Assembly (NCBI GenBank): GCA_027922465.2 | Contig: BQMF02000048.1 | Coordinates: forward strand, 62,001-126,000 | Reading direction: 5' to 3' | DNA from: Turritopsis dohrnii | Taxonomy: Eukaryota; Cnidaria; Hydrozoa; Anthoathecata; Oceaniidae | DNA: 64,000 nucleotides | Shown here: piece by piece, positions 22,199 through 32,180 of the stretch | How the letters are laid out: each line of letters starts with the position of its first letter | Position numbering within the stretch: the stretch's first letter is position 1 | Translations under genes and position numbers: made by a program | Notes under the pieces: generated by a model | What the model saw: only the letters and a program-made list of their open reading frames with translations | Databases searched by the model: none | What the model was told of the DNA's origin: nothing

Positions 22199-24776
22199 GC
22201 CCGCGCGGCCAAGTTCGCTTAAGTGGAAACCCGCCTTAACATCATCAGATCATGTATGATTCATGGTCCCTGTGGGAATGCAAATCCTAATTCAGTCTGC
22301 ATGGGAGATGATGGCAACTGTACCAAGAATTTTCCAAAGCCATTCTGTGATGCAACCCAAATGAATGCAAATGGGTATCCAATGTATCGCAGACGCAATG
22401 ATGGTCGTACAGTGAGGGTCAAAAACGTGGACTTGGATAATCAATGGGTTGTACCATACTGCCCGTGGTTGTCAAAAAAATACAATGCTCACATAAATTT
22501 GGAAGCATGTACCACGATAAAAAGTGTGACACACTGCAAACCCTCCAATCCCCGTGAGTTGTGGAATACATTCAAGGAGCATCTGTGTGAGGACTACACT
22601 CGAACATTAGCTCTTGCCCAAGCAGAACAAAGAGCTTTGGGTTATATTGATAATGTCCTGAAACAATTCGGTATGTCCTTAACTCAATTTAATCTTCCAG
22701 AGTTGGTTCAACAGATCCCCGAGGAAGAAGTGGATGTAAATGTTTACATTGACAGGGCACAACAGGTAAGGCCTCAGCTTAATGAACAGCAGGTAGCTGT
22801 GGCTGATGCAATTTTGTCTGCTGTTTCAAATGTGCGTAATGGTTTAGCACAACTTGAAACATTGTTTTATCTGGATGGACCAGCTGGCACAGGTAAAACT
22901 TTTACATATAACTATGTTATTGCAGCATGTAGAGCCAGAGGTTGGAAAGTTGCAACTGCTGCATATACAGGTATTGCAGCCACCTTACTCTCTGGTGGAT
23001 GTACATTGCATTCATTATTTCGTTTGCCTGTTCCTGTTTTAGAAAACAGCGTATGTAAGATAACCCCGACATCTAAACATGCAGAATACCTTCGGAGTAT
23101 TGACCTGTTTCTGATTGATGAAGCTACAATGGTGTCTACGCACATTTTTCATGCTATCGACAGATTACTACGTGACATCTGCGGTAGTGATGCACTTTTC
23201 GGTGGAAAGGTACTTTTGTGGGGTGGCGATTTTCGTCAGTGTTTGCCAGTTGTGAAGAAGGCAAAACCAACTGATGTTATTGAAGTTTGCTTGACAAGTT
23301 CTGCTTTGTGGGCATCAGTGGTAAAGTACTCACTTACCGAGAACATGAGAGCCAGGCCGGAAGAACAAGAATTCTGTAGGTGGCTATTACAACTTGGTAA
23401 TGGTGAACTGCCAACAAAACAAAATGAACCTGCTAAAGGCTCAGGCGAAATCCCTGATTGTTGCGTTGTTCCCCAAAACACTTCTATTATATCGGTGATG
23501 TATGATGGTTTGGAACATCACGAATATGCCGTCACAGCTATTTTGACACCAACAAACGAGCAATCGTTAATCATTAACAATGAGATGTTGGACAGATTGC
23601 CAGGAAATGCAGTTTGTTACTACAGTGCTGATGAGGTGGTATGTGACGATGAAGACGAGCGGCAAAATTATCCACTTGATTTTTTAAATAGCATCACGCC
23701 GTCAGGTATGCCTCCTCATTGTTTGAAGCTTAAAGTTGGGGCTATTATTATGCTCTTGAGGAACCTTAATACCAGGAAGGGTCTCTGTAATGGCACACGC
23801 TTGATTATCCATGAACTGTCAGGCAATTTTATTAAAGCTGAAGTTTTGACAGGGTCAGCAGTTGGAGAAATCATTTTCATACCTAGGGTTGAACTGTCAC
23901 CTTCAGATACAGGTATGCCTTTTATATTGAAACGCAGACAATTGCCTATCCGTTTGGCCTACTCTTTCACTATTAACAAGAGTCAAGGTCAAACATTTAA
24001 TAAAATTGGTTTGTTTTTGCAGAGTCCGTGTTTCTCTCACGGTCAGCTATATGTCGCATGTTCCAGGGCAAAGGCATTTGATAATGTGAAAATCAAAGTT
24101 GCTGCTACTGGGAAACAAGGTTATATCAATGGAAAGATGTATACTCAAAATGTTGTCTTTCCACAAGTATTACAGTAACTTAATTCTGCATATCTTTCCT
24201 TTCATTTTTTCATATCCACAAAAGTATTGTATTGTTGAGTGAGTTACAAAAATACCGGAAATGAAAACACTGCTTTTCTGGTGAGCATTTTGATATCCTT
24301 ACTCATTTGGAGAGTGACTATCATTGCAGTTGTCTAAAAGCGGCTTTTCGGCTACGTTGGTATACCAACTATGTGACATTGTGTTGCTCAACTGTAGTGG
24401 TGGATTGAGTGGTGCTATTTTGTTAAATCACAGACAATTACTTTGTGGTAGTGCTGAAAATAGATGATATGCTTTTATTGTTACTGAACTATTTTACCTA
24501 AAAAACATTTTGTTTCTGTACATTTGTTTTTTTTAGGTGGAGTACAAGTCCCATTGACTTACGTTCACGTCGTGTACTCTGTTACCATGGGTTGTGCATG
24601 CTTTTTATCAATTCACCGGAAACAAATATCATCTTATTTTGGTTTTTTAGAGTCTTCTTTGTCCTTGCATGCACAAACCATGAACCAAAAGTCAGGGCAT
24701 TCATCCTGTTGTCTTTTTAGAAGTGTAATCCTTAGTTTTTTTTTCTTTTAGTGAATTAATAATAGTAAAAAAAAAA

Positions 24777-25743
24777 ATGGCTGCCTCAGCACAAAATGGT
24801 AATAATCTTTCTACTTTTTTTTCATTTTGAAATAAGAATAAAAAATGATTTTGTCACTCTTTTATTTTAGTTTCCAAAAACCCATTTGTGGAAAAAAGTA
24901 AGTATTTAGTTCTTTTCGTTATATTTGGGATTATTTATAAGGTTAATGAATGTCTTTCTTATTGTAGTTGAAGTCGACGGTGAAGAAGATGGTGGTAAGT
25001 TATCAAATGAAACTTAATATATACAAAAAAGAAAGGGTTGTCTATTTAGAACTACTTTCTTTTATATTTTAGTTGGTGATATATCCAAGAAAGGTAAAAG
25101 GACTTAATCCTTTATAAATACTAGAATACCATCAATGTAGTAATTAGGTGATTGATACATTTCCTTTCCTTTCAGAAGAAGAGGATTTATTAAGAGAAGT
25201 TAAGTTCTTATTTTCTTTTTGCTGTCTTTTGAATATTACTGTCAATCTATTGTAATTTCGTTTTATTTCATTCATAGATAAGGAGAATGGCGCAAATGGT
25301 GGTGGTTTGATATTTCCCTTCTTAACATGTAGAATGCACTTCAATAGATGTAGTATTTACACTGTGGGTCTTTTATGTTATAGGGCAGTTAGTCCAAGCA
25401 AGTGGCCAGAGTAAGCGTTTGCTTTCACAAATACATGTTGGCTCTTTACAGGGACTTGATGATATTTGCATTTTTAATTTTATCTTCCTGTTTAGAATCG
25501 CAAGAGACCACACGTTGTGAGTTGTGAAGTTTTTCATATAAGCCATACTATTTGGTTTTTTATTATCTTAACTGAACTTCCTAACTTTCCTTAACTTCCT
25601 ATAATTTTATTTTAGTAACAAGACAAGACTTCATGAATTATCGGAAGGTCCATCCTGGCTCGAAGTCCAGGAGGGCCTTCCAAATATGGAAGAAAAATGG
25701 GGGCCGTGACCGGGAGGGTTACGTCCCCCCACAAAAAAAATAA
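24777..25743 (+). CDS. Micro-exon gene, novel basic protein with HPG module
   Basis: Nine exons joined by GT/AG introns of about 70-105 nt give one open frame of about 104 residues: 24777-24798 (coding part; exon opens at 24752), 24871-24897, 24968-24994, 25073-25093, 25176-25198, 25283-25298 (donor could also be 3 or 6 nt later), 25384-25410, 25496-25516 and 25616-25743 (TAA). Seven internal exons are only 16-27 nt. All junctions are phase 1 except the 25198/25283 junction, which is phase 0. The N-terminal two-thirds is short and acidic (EVDGEEDG, EEEDLLRE); the last exon is basic, starting LTRQDFMNYRKVHPG and including KSRR and FQIWKKNGG. No signal peptide or membrane segment is seen. A last exon of the same pattern exists at 56320-56555 (-). 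I do not recognise the family. It lies 600 bp downstream of the Helitron helicase, so it could be a captured host gene or element-borne cargo. Splicing is inferred by eye. Confidence 0.62.
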
Positions 25744-25777
25744 AAAAAAATATAAAAAAGAAACATTATGAGATGAA

Positions 25778-25828
25778 GTATAAGGGGTCAGTCCTCACTG
25801 TTTTTGAGTGAGGGCTGATCCCTTATAC
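25778..25828 (+). terminator. 22-bp stem-loop 34 nt after the micro-exon gene stop
   Basis: GTATAAGGGGTCAGTCCTCA (from 25778) pairs with TGAGGGCTGATCCCTTATAC (ending 25828) around a 7-nt loop rich in T. The only two non-Watson-Crick pairs are G-U in the plus-strand RNA, so the transcript of the upstream gene could fold it completely. It may be a 3'-end RNA structure or the terminal hairpin of a mobile element; the terminator label is a placeholder for either. Confidence 0.6.
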
Positions 25829-26070
25829 GGTATGGAGTTACCATACACTCAGGTTCAGTTTTCATTAAAATTAGTTTTAAAATGTCTATAATCAAATTCT
25901 CGAAATGAAAAATAATCAAGTGAACTGAACCAACAAATTAAATTTAGACCGTGAATGGCTGATTAAGCCCACTTACTTAAGCTTCCGAATAGTTTTTCTA
26001 ATTTGTTTTTTAGGGAATAATGGGTTGTTTAATCAGTCATTTGCGATCGAGTGTATGGTAATTCCATACC
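25829..26070. mobile_element. Small MITE with self-complementary ends
   Basis: GGTATGGAGTTACCATAC..CTC at 25829-25850 is inverted at 26049-26070 with one difference. Each end is itself a short palindrome (GTATGG...CCATAC). A second inner inverted pair (AATGGCTGATTAAGCCC and GGGTTGTTTAATCAGTCATT) lies inside. Confidence 0.6.
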
Positions 26071-26084
26071 ATAGTTTATTTTAG

Positions 26085-26140
26085 TTTATTTTAGTTTATT
26101 TTAGTTTATTTAGTTATTGTAGTTTATTTAGTTACAAAAA
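26085..26140. repeat. TTTAGTTTAT-type short tandem repeat
   Basis: TAGTTTATTT is repeated about five times with small changes. Confidence 0.8.
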
Positions 26141-26969
26141 ATATGTTGTTATGTACGGATTACTCTTTATTTAGTCGTTACAAATCACTTGCGAATCTTA
26201 TTCTATAAGTCTGTTGTTATCTAAATGAGAGTTCAGGTAGAGTTGGAATACATACTTCCTTTGATCTTTATTTCACTATGTTTTGTGAAATGACATTACA
26301 GGTTATGGTTTAAGAGAAAACTTCTTTGTCAGTTTGAGAGATAACTATTCCTTAAAGTTAGTTCATTTAGTTTATTGAGGATAAAGAGGTTATTGTCCGT
26401 GTTAAAGATAATGAATGGAATATGCTGATGTCAGCAGAAATAGAACAATGGAGCGAAATGTAAATGAATAAATAAATCTTTCCTAACTGACAAAATTGAC
26501 TAACTTAATTCATTATCTTTAACTTATATTTATTCAGATTCTTTAGATTTATAGTATAGTATTGAGGTCAACTTGGTGTTGGTAGTTCATGGGAAAAACC
26601 TTTCCTGACAGTATCCTACGGATAACCGTATCTACTATAGTCTAGATAGCATTGTCAAGGTAATTGTGAAGGAAAGTTTAGTTGGAAGATATATTGTCGG
26701 CTGCACATTTCGGATTTTAAATTCAACCTTAACTTTATTTATTTATTTTTTTAGATTCTTTGGTTTCGCTTACGAATGATATGTCATCAATTTTTAAAAA
26801 TGCACTTTTCGGAAGATCCGATAAGTCCAACTGCATGCGTATGTAGATGCAATGCACCCACTATTCACCGAGAATTATCATTTCCAAGAATAAATGGATT
26901 AAACCAAAAAACGCATTGGAAGACCATTAACGAAGTCGATATACACTTTTACAAAAGTGATTAAAGATA
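26141..26969. other. No firm gene; one possible exon at 26755
   Basis: A pyrimidine tract and AG at 26753-26754 precede a short frame beginning SLVSLTNDMSSIFKNALFGR and ending at a TAG near 26850. It is protein-like but too short to assign. An overlapping ATG frame (26776-26964) has no domain. Confidence 0.25.
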
Positions 26970-27105
26970 CCGTAATGCATCGATTAAACGCCCCCTTCTT
27001 TTAAACGCCCCCCTCGCATAGACGCCTCCCCCCTTTTCAGGAGATTTTTAAATAAACGCCCCTCTCTATTAGACGCCCCCCTCGAATAGACGCCCCTCTC
27101 TAGAG
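26970..27105. repeat. GACGCCCCC-rich interspersed repeat
   Basis: TACCGTAATGCATCGATTAA is followed by several spaced copies of (G/A)ACGCCCC(C)CTC. Read in reverse, it resembles the GAGAGGGGCGYTTAT units of the TACCGTATTCTC element family at 31-32 kb. Confidence 0.6.
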
Positions 27106-27370
27106 ACACACTAATTAAGGCATGTAGAACTACTACATTGCATTGTTTCAGCCTCAATGTTTTCATTATATATTTCCCCATAGGGCGAAATATATGTTAA
27201 AACCGGCATTTTCCTTCTTCATCATCTTCTCCGTTCACTTTTATAGTCGCGGTTCGGTATTGAATTTTCGCCTAGCCAAAGTAGATAAGAACAGAGGCTA
27301 GCCTACAGCACGCCATTTTTTTCAGTCAGTGCAGAGCAGATGAACAGTGGAAGATTTTTGTTTTTTTTTT

Positions 27371-27830
27371 ATTAAATGCTTGGAGCAGTAAACCATTGAA
27401 GCTGTGATTTCAGTGAAAGGGTGAAAATTCACTAGTAAAAGCCACGCTGAAGATTTATTTTTATGTTACATCCTGGATAAATGTGGCCCAAACTGAACAA
27501 CACTGAAAGCACATGATGTACAGCCATTTAAAGGAATTATCCTTTTTATATGGAGCACATCCAGTTCAATCAGTTTCTTTGATTCATAGATTACATCACA
27601 AAAACTGCAAGTACAAACGTGACTGGTTATTAAATGCTTGGAACAGTAAACCATCATTGAAGCTGTGGTTTCAGTGCAAAGGTGAAAATTCATTATCAAT
27701 AGCCAGGCTGAAGATTTATTTTAATTTTACATCCTGATATAATGTAGCCCAACTGAACTGAAAGCACGATGCACCAGCCACAATAAAGGAAACCCTTTTC
27801 ATGTGGAGAACAACCAGTGTGTTAATTCAA
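27371..27830. repeat. Diverged tandem duplication, 258-bp period
   Basis: ATTAAATGCTTGGARCAGTA occurs at 27371 and 27629. GCTGAAGATTTATTTT and a TACATCCTG block follow at matching distances in both copies. Confidence 0.8.
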
Positions 27831-28143
27831 AAAGTACATACAAAAGCAGCAAGTAATGAAGCAATAAGAAGTCAGAAACTAATTGCGTATAATATTTTAA
27901 AACACAGGATTGAGACACATAATAACTTGACAGAATCTGGTCGAGTGTGCTTCCTTGGATAGTCATTTAATCCAACAACAGAAATGTAGTTTGCTATGGA
28001 TGAATTCCATGGTCACGTATACTGTTTTGATACTGTATATATCATATATTTTATTTTGCAAAATTTAATATATACTGTCAATTTTCCTGTACGAACAACG
28101 AACGTAAATCAAAACACAATACAAATGACAGTCTGTAAATTAA

Positions 28144-30926
28144 GGGGGAAACACCCTTTGGTGACTTTTTTTTTAATTATAATAAAAATGTAAATGACTA
28201 CAATCATGTTGTATAATATCAAAATCTATTTCAAAAAATGGTTCATAATGGTATCTGGTTGCCATGATAACCATGAAAACAAGTCTTAAAAGGAAAAAAG
28301 GTCTTTTATCCCGGGAAAGATATCTCTGGATTATAACATGCTCTGAAGCTCAAACTTTGTAAAGAAGTTTTAAAAAGGTGATTGTGCATTATGAATGATT
28401 TAGATTTTTGAAAATTTTGCTTCTGCTGAGTCAGCACTTCTTGAATTTTTAATGTTAGAAAACTTAGTGAGATTGGACATACTTTACAAAGTTAGAATTC
28501 TTCTTATCAAAATCTAAATCATTTAAAATGTAGATACAGATGCAATGAACTTCCACTGAAAATTTGGTGAAGTTTTGATTAGCCAATCACGAGATATCCT
28601 TCCCGGCGTACAAAAAAACTGATTCTTCAGAAATCACGTTTAAACACGAAAGAAGAAAAAAATGTTCTATATTAAATGAGAAAACCAGTTAAAACAACAA
28701 AATTACACATCTATAAAAGTGTAAAATATCTCAAATTTAAAATCCTCCAGGTGCATATGTTTCTCCTTCTTTCTCAGTGTCTTTATCTGATTTTTTTAAC
28801 CTTCGACCACGCAGAATCTTTCTTCGCAATTTATTTTTCGAATTGTTTTTGTATTTAGAACTTGATAAACGTTTATTATTCAAACGAGAACATCCATATG
28901 ACATATACTTTCCTGGAATCATATTCATGTTCTCATAAATAAGAACACTGGCTTTTCTGCCAATGTTAAAATTGGCCACTGCATCGTAAACACCCAGCTC
29001 TAGGTGAAACAAGGAAACATATTTAGATTTAGGTATCCGTTCCCAAATGGTAGCATTAAATGACTCATTTTGGTTTTGAGTGCGTCCATGCAAGCATTTC
29101 TGAAGTTGTTTATCTTCAGTTAGCTCTTCGAACATTGGTTTCAGCTTCAACACAATATCTAAAGGCAACCCAGGACCTGGCTTGTAGGTGTTAGTACTAT
29201 TAGCTTTGTCCTGGTTATATCTACACCAGCTTTCTGGACCTGTCGGACAGTGTGGAAAATGCCAGTTATTTTTTGCTGAAGAGCTTACATGAAATAATGT
29301 TGCTCGAGCAGCAGCCTGCATTTCTTTCACATTGCCAGCATTTTGTCGAATGGCCATGCCAAAATAATTTTGCAGCTTATCAATTGTTGACTCCGTTAAT
29401 TTTCCTCTTCTTCCTAAACCCTTCGTTGTTTTTTTCAATTTCCTGATACGTGAACCAACTCGCTTTTGGTAATGCCCTACACACTCCAATTTGGCTACTG
29501 TGTAGTTCTCATATATATCTTTAACAGCTGCATAGCTTTTTGTGTCACCATCTCCTAACATATTCGTGTAGCGCACTTTATTTTTTTCAATTGAACGTAA
29601 AAACATAACTTTCGTTCCTTCTTGCTCCATTCCAGGTGCAGATCCACGATAGGCGTATTTACACTTGTGCCCAACTTGCCAATTAGCATATGCAACTGGG
29701 TCAGTTTCTTTTAAATGCTCTTTAAGATTACAGGCTTTACAGGACCTAGCCATAGGCTCAACGTCTACAACTTTTCCGTTATCAAGGGAAATAGCAGTGA
29801 CGACACAATTGATTGAAGAGTATCCACGCTTTGTCCATGCACCGTCAACAGAAACTCCAATATTAGCAATGTCCATTTCATCTTTTGCAGCCTCTTTTCT
29901 TACTTCTTCAACTGCATCTGACATGGTTTCTTCAGCAACTTGTTTCGTTGCATTCAACAGAGACTCTACGACTTTATCGTAATTTTTCGTAGTCATCGGT
30001 TGTGGCATGTTCATTAATGCCATAAATTTCTCCATTCCCGAGTGTCCTTGTCCCAATGCTCTGAAAGTGTACACTGATCTGATGTTAACATCAAATCTCT
30101 TGCCCACTTTCTTTGATGTTGTAAAATTCTCTCTATAGTTGCAGTTGTTACACTGGATGAAAAGAGAAGAACATAAACCTTTTCGTGCTGACATATTTTC
30201 ATGCAACGTCAATGATTCCTGAAAACAAACACAACAAACCAACTTGTTGATAATTGATGACAGAATTTCAGTGTCTATTAGTCTATATCCAGTTATATTT
30301 TTGAATTTTCTTGGTGTACTGGAATTTATTTGCTGAACTTTGTGACTTGAAATTGTTTTCTTTGGAGTTGATGGTCCATGTTGTTTGCTCTCATCTGGAG
30401 TATGGGAATCTTCTACTTCTTCAGCAGTATTTACATCATTATCTACATGTCTATTTACATTATTTACAGATTTTGACCACGACGGCGTACCTTTAAAACC
30501 TTTTCTTTTCTTTCTATATACAGTTGATTTTTTTACACGATCAGACATGACAAAATTTTCACTTTTCTTCTAACAGAGTGACAACAACTAAAAGCATGGA
30601 TTTTCACTTTGCTACCTCTGTTACTCCAAAAATGTGTTTAGACTCGATAATACAAATCAAGTAGCAAAGTAGATATTAAAGGGTGGAAGAGATGTACTGC
30701 GAAAAGTACTTATTTTGGGGGGCTAAAACAAGATAAACAAACGGTTGCTATGGGCGTAACTAAGGAAGTGGTTACTACCTTGTATCACAAAAGTCTTTAA
30801 TTATCACTTTTCCGATACAATGATGAAAAAATCAATATGTCCATCGTATTCTACAGTGTTTAAAGTACCGAAAACCGTCAAAATCAAAATTTCGAAATTT
30901 TTACGAATTTTGGGGGTGTTTCCCCC
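28144..30926 (-). mobile_element. Complete TTAA-flanked transposon (Kolobok/Mutator-like)
   Basis: Exact 13-bp terminal repeats GGGGGAAACACCC (28144-28156) and complement (30914-30926) are bounded by TTAA on both sides (28140-28143, 30927-30930). The 2783-bp interior contains one intact minus-strand transposase gene. TTAA targets occur in piggyBac and Kolobok; the encoded protein is not piggyBac-like, so Kolobok or a Mutator-related group is inferred. Nothing seen in the ends or gene rules out activity. Confidence 0.85.
28737..30548 (-). CDS. Intact 603-aa Mutator-like transposase of the TTAA element
   Basis: A single uninterrupted frame encodes, in order: a basic Ser/Thr-rich N-terminus with an acidic segment; a cysteine cluster (about residues 100-135: CCVC ... 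CNNC) likely to bind zinc; SVDGAW (first catalytic aspartate, near residue 235) within NIGVSVDGAWTKRGYSS; a C-x(n)-C cluster (RSCKAC); MLGDGDTKSY (second aspartate region); a helical stretch with VGHYQKRVGSR; and GRTQNQNESFNATIWERIPK, whose glutamate is the likely third catalytic residue. The C-terminus is very basic. This order matches the Mutator-like transposase domain proteins (Pfam Mutator, PF20700) common in cnidarians and arthropods. The start at 30548 is the first ATG and the N-terminus is lysine-rich as expected. Expressed, it would be a nuclear DNA-cutting enzyme acting on the element ends. Confidence 0.85.
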   Translation of the reverse strand: MSDRVKKSTVYRKKRKGFKGTPSWSKSVNNVNRHVDNDVNTAEEVEDSHTPDESKQHGPSTPKKTISSHKVQQINSSTPRKFKNITGYRLIDTEILSSIINKLVCCVCFQESLTLHENMSARKGLCSSLFIQCNNCNYRENFTTSKKVGKRFDVNIRSVYTFRALGQGHSGMEKFMALMNMPQPMTTKNYDKVVESLLNATKQVAEETMSDAVEEVRKEAAKDEMDIANIGVSVDGAWTKRGYSSINCVVTAISLDNGKVVDVEPMARSCKACNLKEHLKETDPVAYANWQVGHKCKYAYRGSAPGMEQEGTKVMFLRSIEKNKVRYTNMLGDGDTKSYAAVKDIYENYTVAKLECVGHYQKRVGSRIRKLKKTTKGLGRRGKLTESTIDKLQNYFGMAIRQNAGNVKEMQAAARATLFHVSSSAKNNWHFPHCPTGPESWCRYNQDKANSTNTYKPGPGLPLDIVLKLKPMFEELTEDKQLQKCLHGRTQNQNESFNATIWERIPKSKYVSLFHLELGVYDAVANFNIGRKASVLIYENMNMIPGKYMSYGCSRLNNKRLSSSKYKNNSKNKLRRKILRGRRLKKSDKDTEKEGETYAPGGF

Positions 30927-30930
30927 TTAA

Positions 30931-31190
30931 ATCAAGCTGGAACACGAACTTCTACTTTGAGCTATGTAGTGATTTGGTTATGGATATGTATTTTCACTAC
31001 CAAAGTTTTTTTTTTCCATTTGGGATTTATATATGGTCATTTTTAGCACAAAATAAACAATGAAGTGAACATATTTTTTTGAAGAGAGATGTTTATTCTG
31101 AATATATACTTGAACTATTCTGTCCTAATTTGAAATGTTAACGTAATATTTGTTACTAGAGATTTTGATTGCTTTTGATAGTTATTTGCT
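30931..31190. other. Short AT-rich spacer
   Basis: Nothing recognised. Confidence 0.4.
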
Positions 31191-32180
31191 TACCGTATTC
31201 TCTGTAATAAGTGCGGGCCCTTATAATTTTTTTTTGGAAGTTAGGGGGGGGGGGGGGGGGGCACTTATTAGAGAGGGGTGCTAATTGGAGAGGGGCGCTT
31301 ATAAAAACATTTTGAAATGGTCATGCTAGCTGTGAACGAGGCATTGCTTTTTATCATAAAAGAGTAAAAACAACTGTATTTTTCATGGCAACGAAATAAG
31401 ATTTTGTACTTATAACTTAAATTTAGACATCACAAAAACATAGCCTTCCGTTTCTATTACAGAATATTCGTGTTTGGTGCAAAGTTCTAATTACCGCCCG
31501 GGCGCTTATAAATTTCTGAGTAATGTCTAGTCACTCTTTAAGCGCCCGGGCGCATATTGGAGAGGGGCGCTTATAAAAATATTTTGAAATGGTCATGCTA
31601 GCTGTGAACGAGGCATTGCTTTTTATCATAAAAGAGTAAAAACAACTGTATTTTTCATGGCAACGAAATAAGATTTTGTACTTATAACTTAAATTTAGAC
31701 ATCACAAAAACATAGCCTTCCGTTTCTATTACAGAATATTCGTGTTTGGTGCAAAGTTCTAATTACCGCCCGGGCGCTTATAAATTTCTGAGTAATGTCT
31801 AGTCACTCTTTAAGCGCCCGGGCGCATATTGGAGAGGGGCGCTTATAAAAATATTTTGAAATGGTCATGCTAGCTGTGAACGAGGCATTGCTTTTTATCA
31901 TAAAAGAGTAAAAACAACTGTATTTTTCATGGCAACGAAATAAGATTTTGTACTTATAGCTTAAATTTAGACATCACAAAAACATAGCCTTCCGTTTCTA
32001 TTACAGAATATTCGTGTTTGGTGCAAAGTTCTAATTACCGCCCGGGCGCTTATAAATTTCTGAGTAATGTCTAGTCACTCTTTAAGCGCCCGGGCGCATA
32101 TTGGAGAGGGGCGCTTATAAAATTTTTGACTAGAAGGGGGCGCTTACTGGAGAGGGGCGCTAGTTAGAGAGAATACGGTA
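31191..32180. mobile_element. TACCGTATTCTC MITE enlarged by an internal satellite
   Basis: TACCGTATTCTCTGTAATAA (from 31191) and GTTAGAGAGAATACGGTA (to 32180) form terminal inverted repeats, probably with TA as the duplicated target. Inside are an 18-G run (31244-31261) and three near-identical 272-bp units. A solo left end of the same family is at 18787. Confidence 0.75.
31287..32110 (+). repeat. Three near-identical 272-bp tandem units
   Basis: GGAGAGGGGCGCTTATAAAA starts at 31287, 31559, 31831 and 32103, exactly 272 bp apart; the last copy is only a start. Units differ by very few bases, so the amplification is recent. Each unit contains the pair CGCCCGGGCGCTTATAA and TTTAAGCGCCCGGGCGC, which can form a hairpin. 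Confidence 0.92.

Larger units (their letters stand above)
18992..22236 (+). mobile_element. Harbinger-type transposon inserted in the Helitron gene
   Basis: Terminal inverted repeats AGGCGGGTTTCCACTTAAG are found at 18992 and, inverted, ending at 22236. They are flanked by TAA on both sides (18989-18991, 22237-22239), the 3-bp target typical of PIF/Harbinger. The 3245-bp interior holds only the N-terminal part of a Harbinger-like transposase (19119-19469) and several other repeats, so it is a deleted, repeat-loaded copy. Taking it out with one TAA restores the Helitron reading frame across the junction, which dates it as later than the Helitron. Confidence 0.88.
18867..24178 (+). pseudogene. 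Helitron Rep/Pif1-helicase gene, split by a Harbinger insertion
   Basis: The coding sequence lies in two parts, 18867-18989 and 22238-24178. The first part includes LPHAHILIHLAQEDK, whose H-A-H is the HUH nickase motif of Helitron Rep, and ISAEIPDPEL. The second resumes with CMIHGPCG..N and YRRR, then runs into a complete-looking Pif1-like SF1 helicase: Walker A GPAGTGKT (near 22877), a TAAYTGIAA block, Walker B-like DLFLIDEATM, GGDFRQCLPVV, and a C-terminal NKSQGQT..K.G...YVACSRA block. If one TAA duplication is removed with the insert, the frame runs through without a break. After HINLEACTTIKSV the region that carries the catalytic Rep tyrosines is missing (jump to PSNPRELW near 22535), and the N-terminus is absent. 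The gene is therefore non-functional twice over. The ATG at 22223 lies inside the inserted element and is not the true start. Confidence 0.88.

Noticed and set aside
22223..22237. ATG at 22223 as the start of the helicase protein
   Set aside because: It lies in the right terminal repeat of the Harbinger insert; the true upstream coding part is at 18867-18989.
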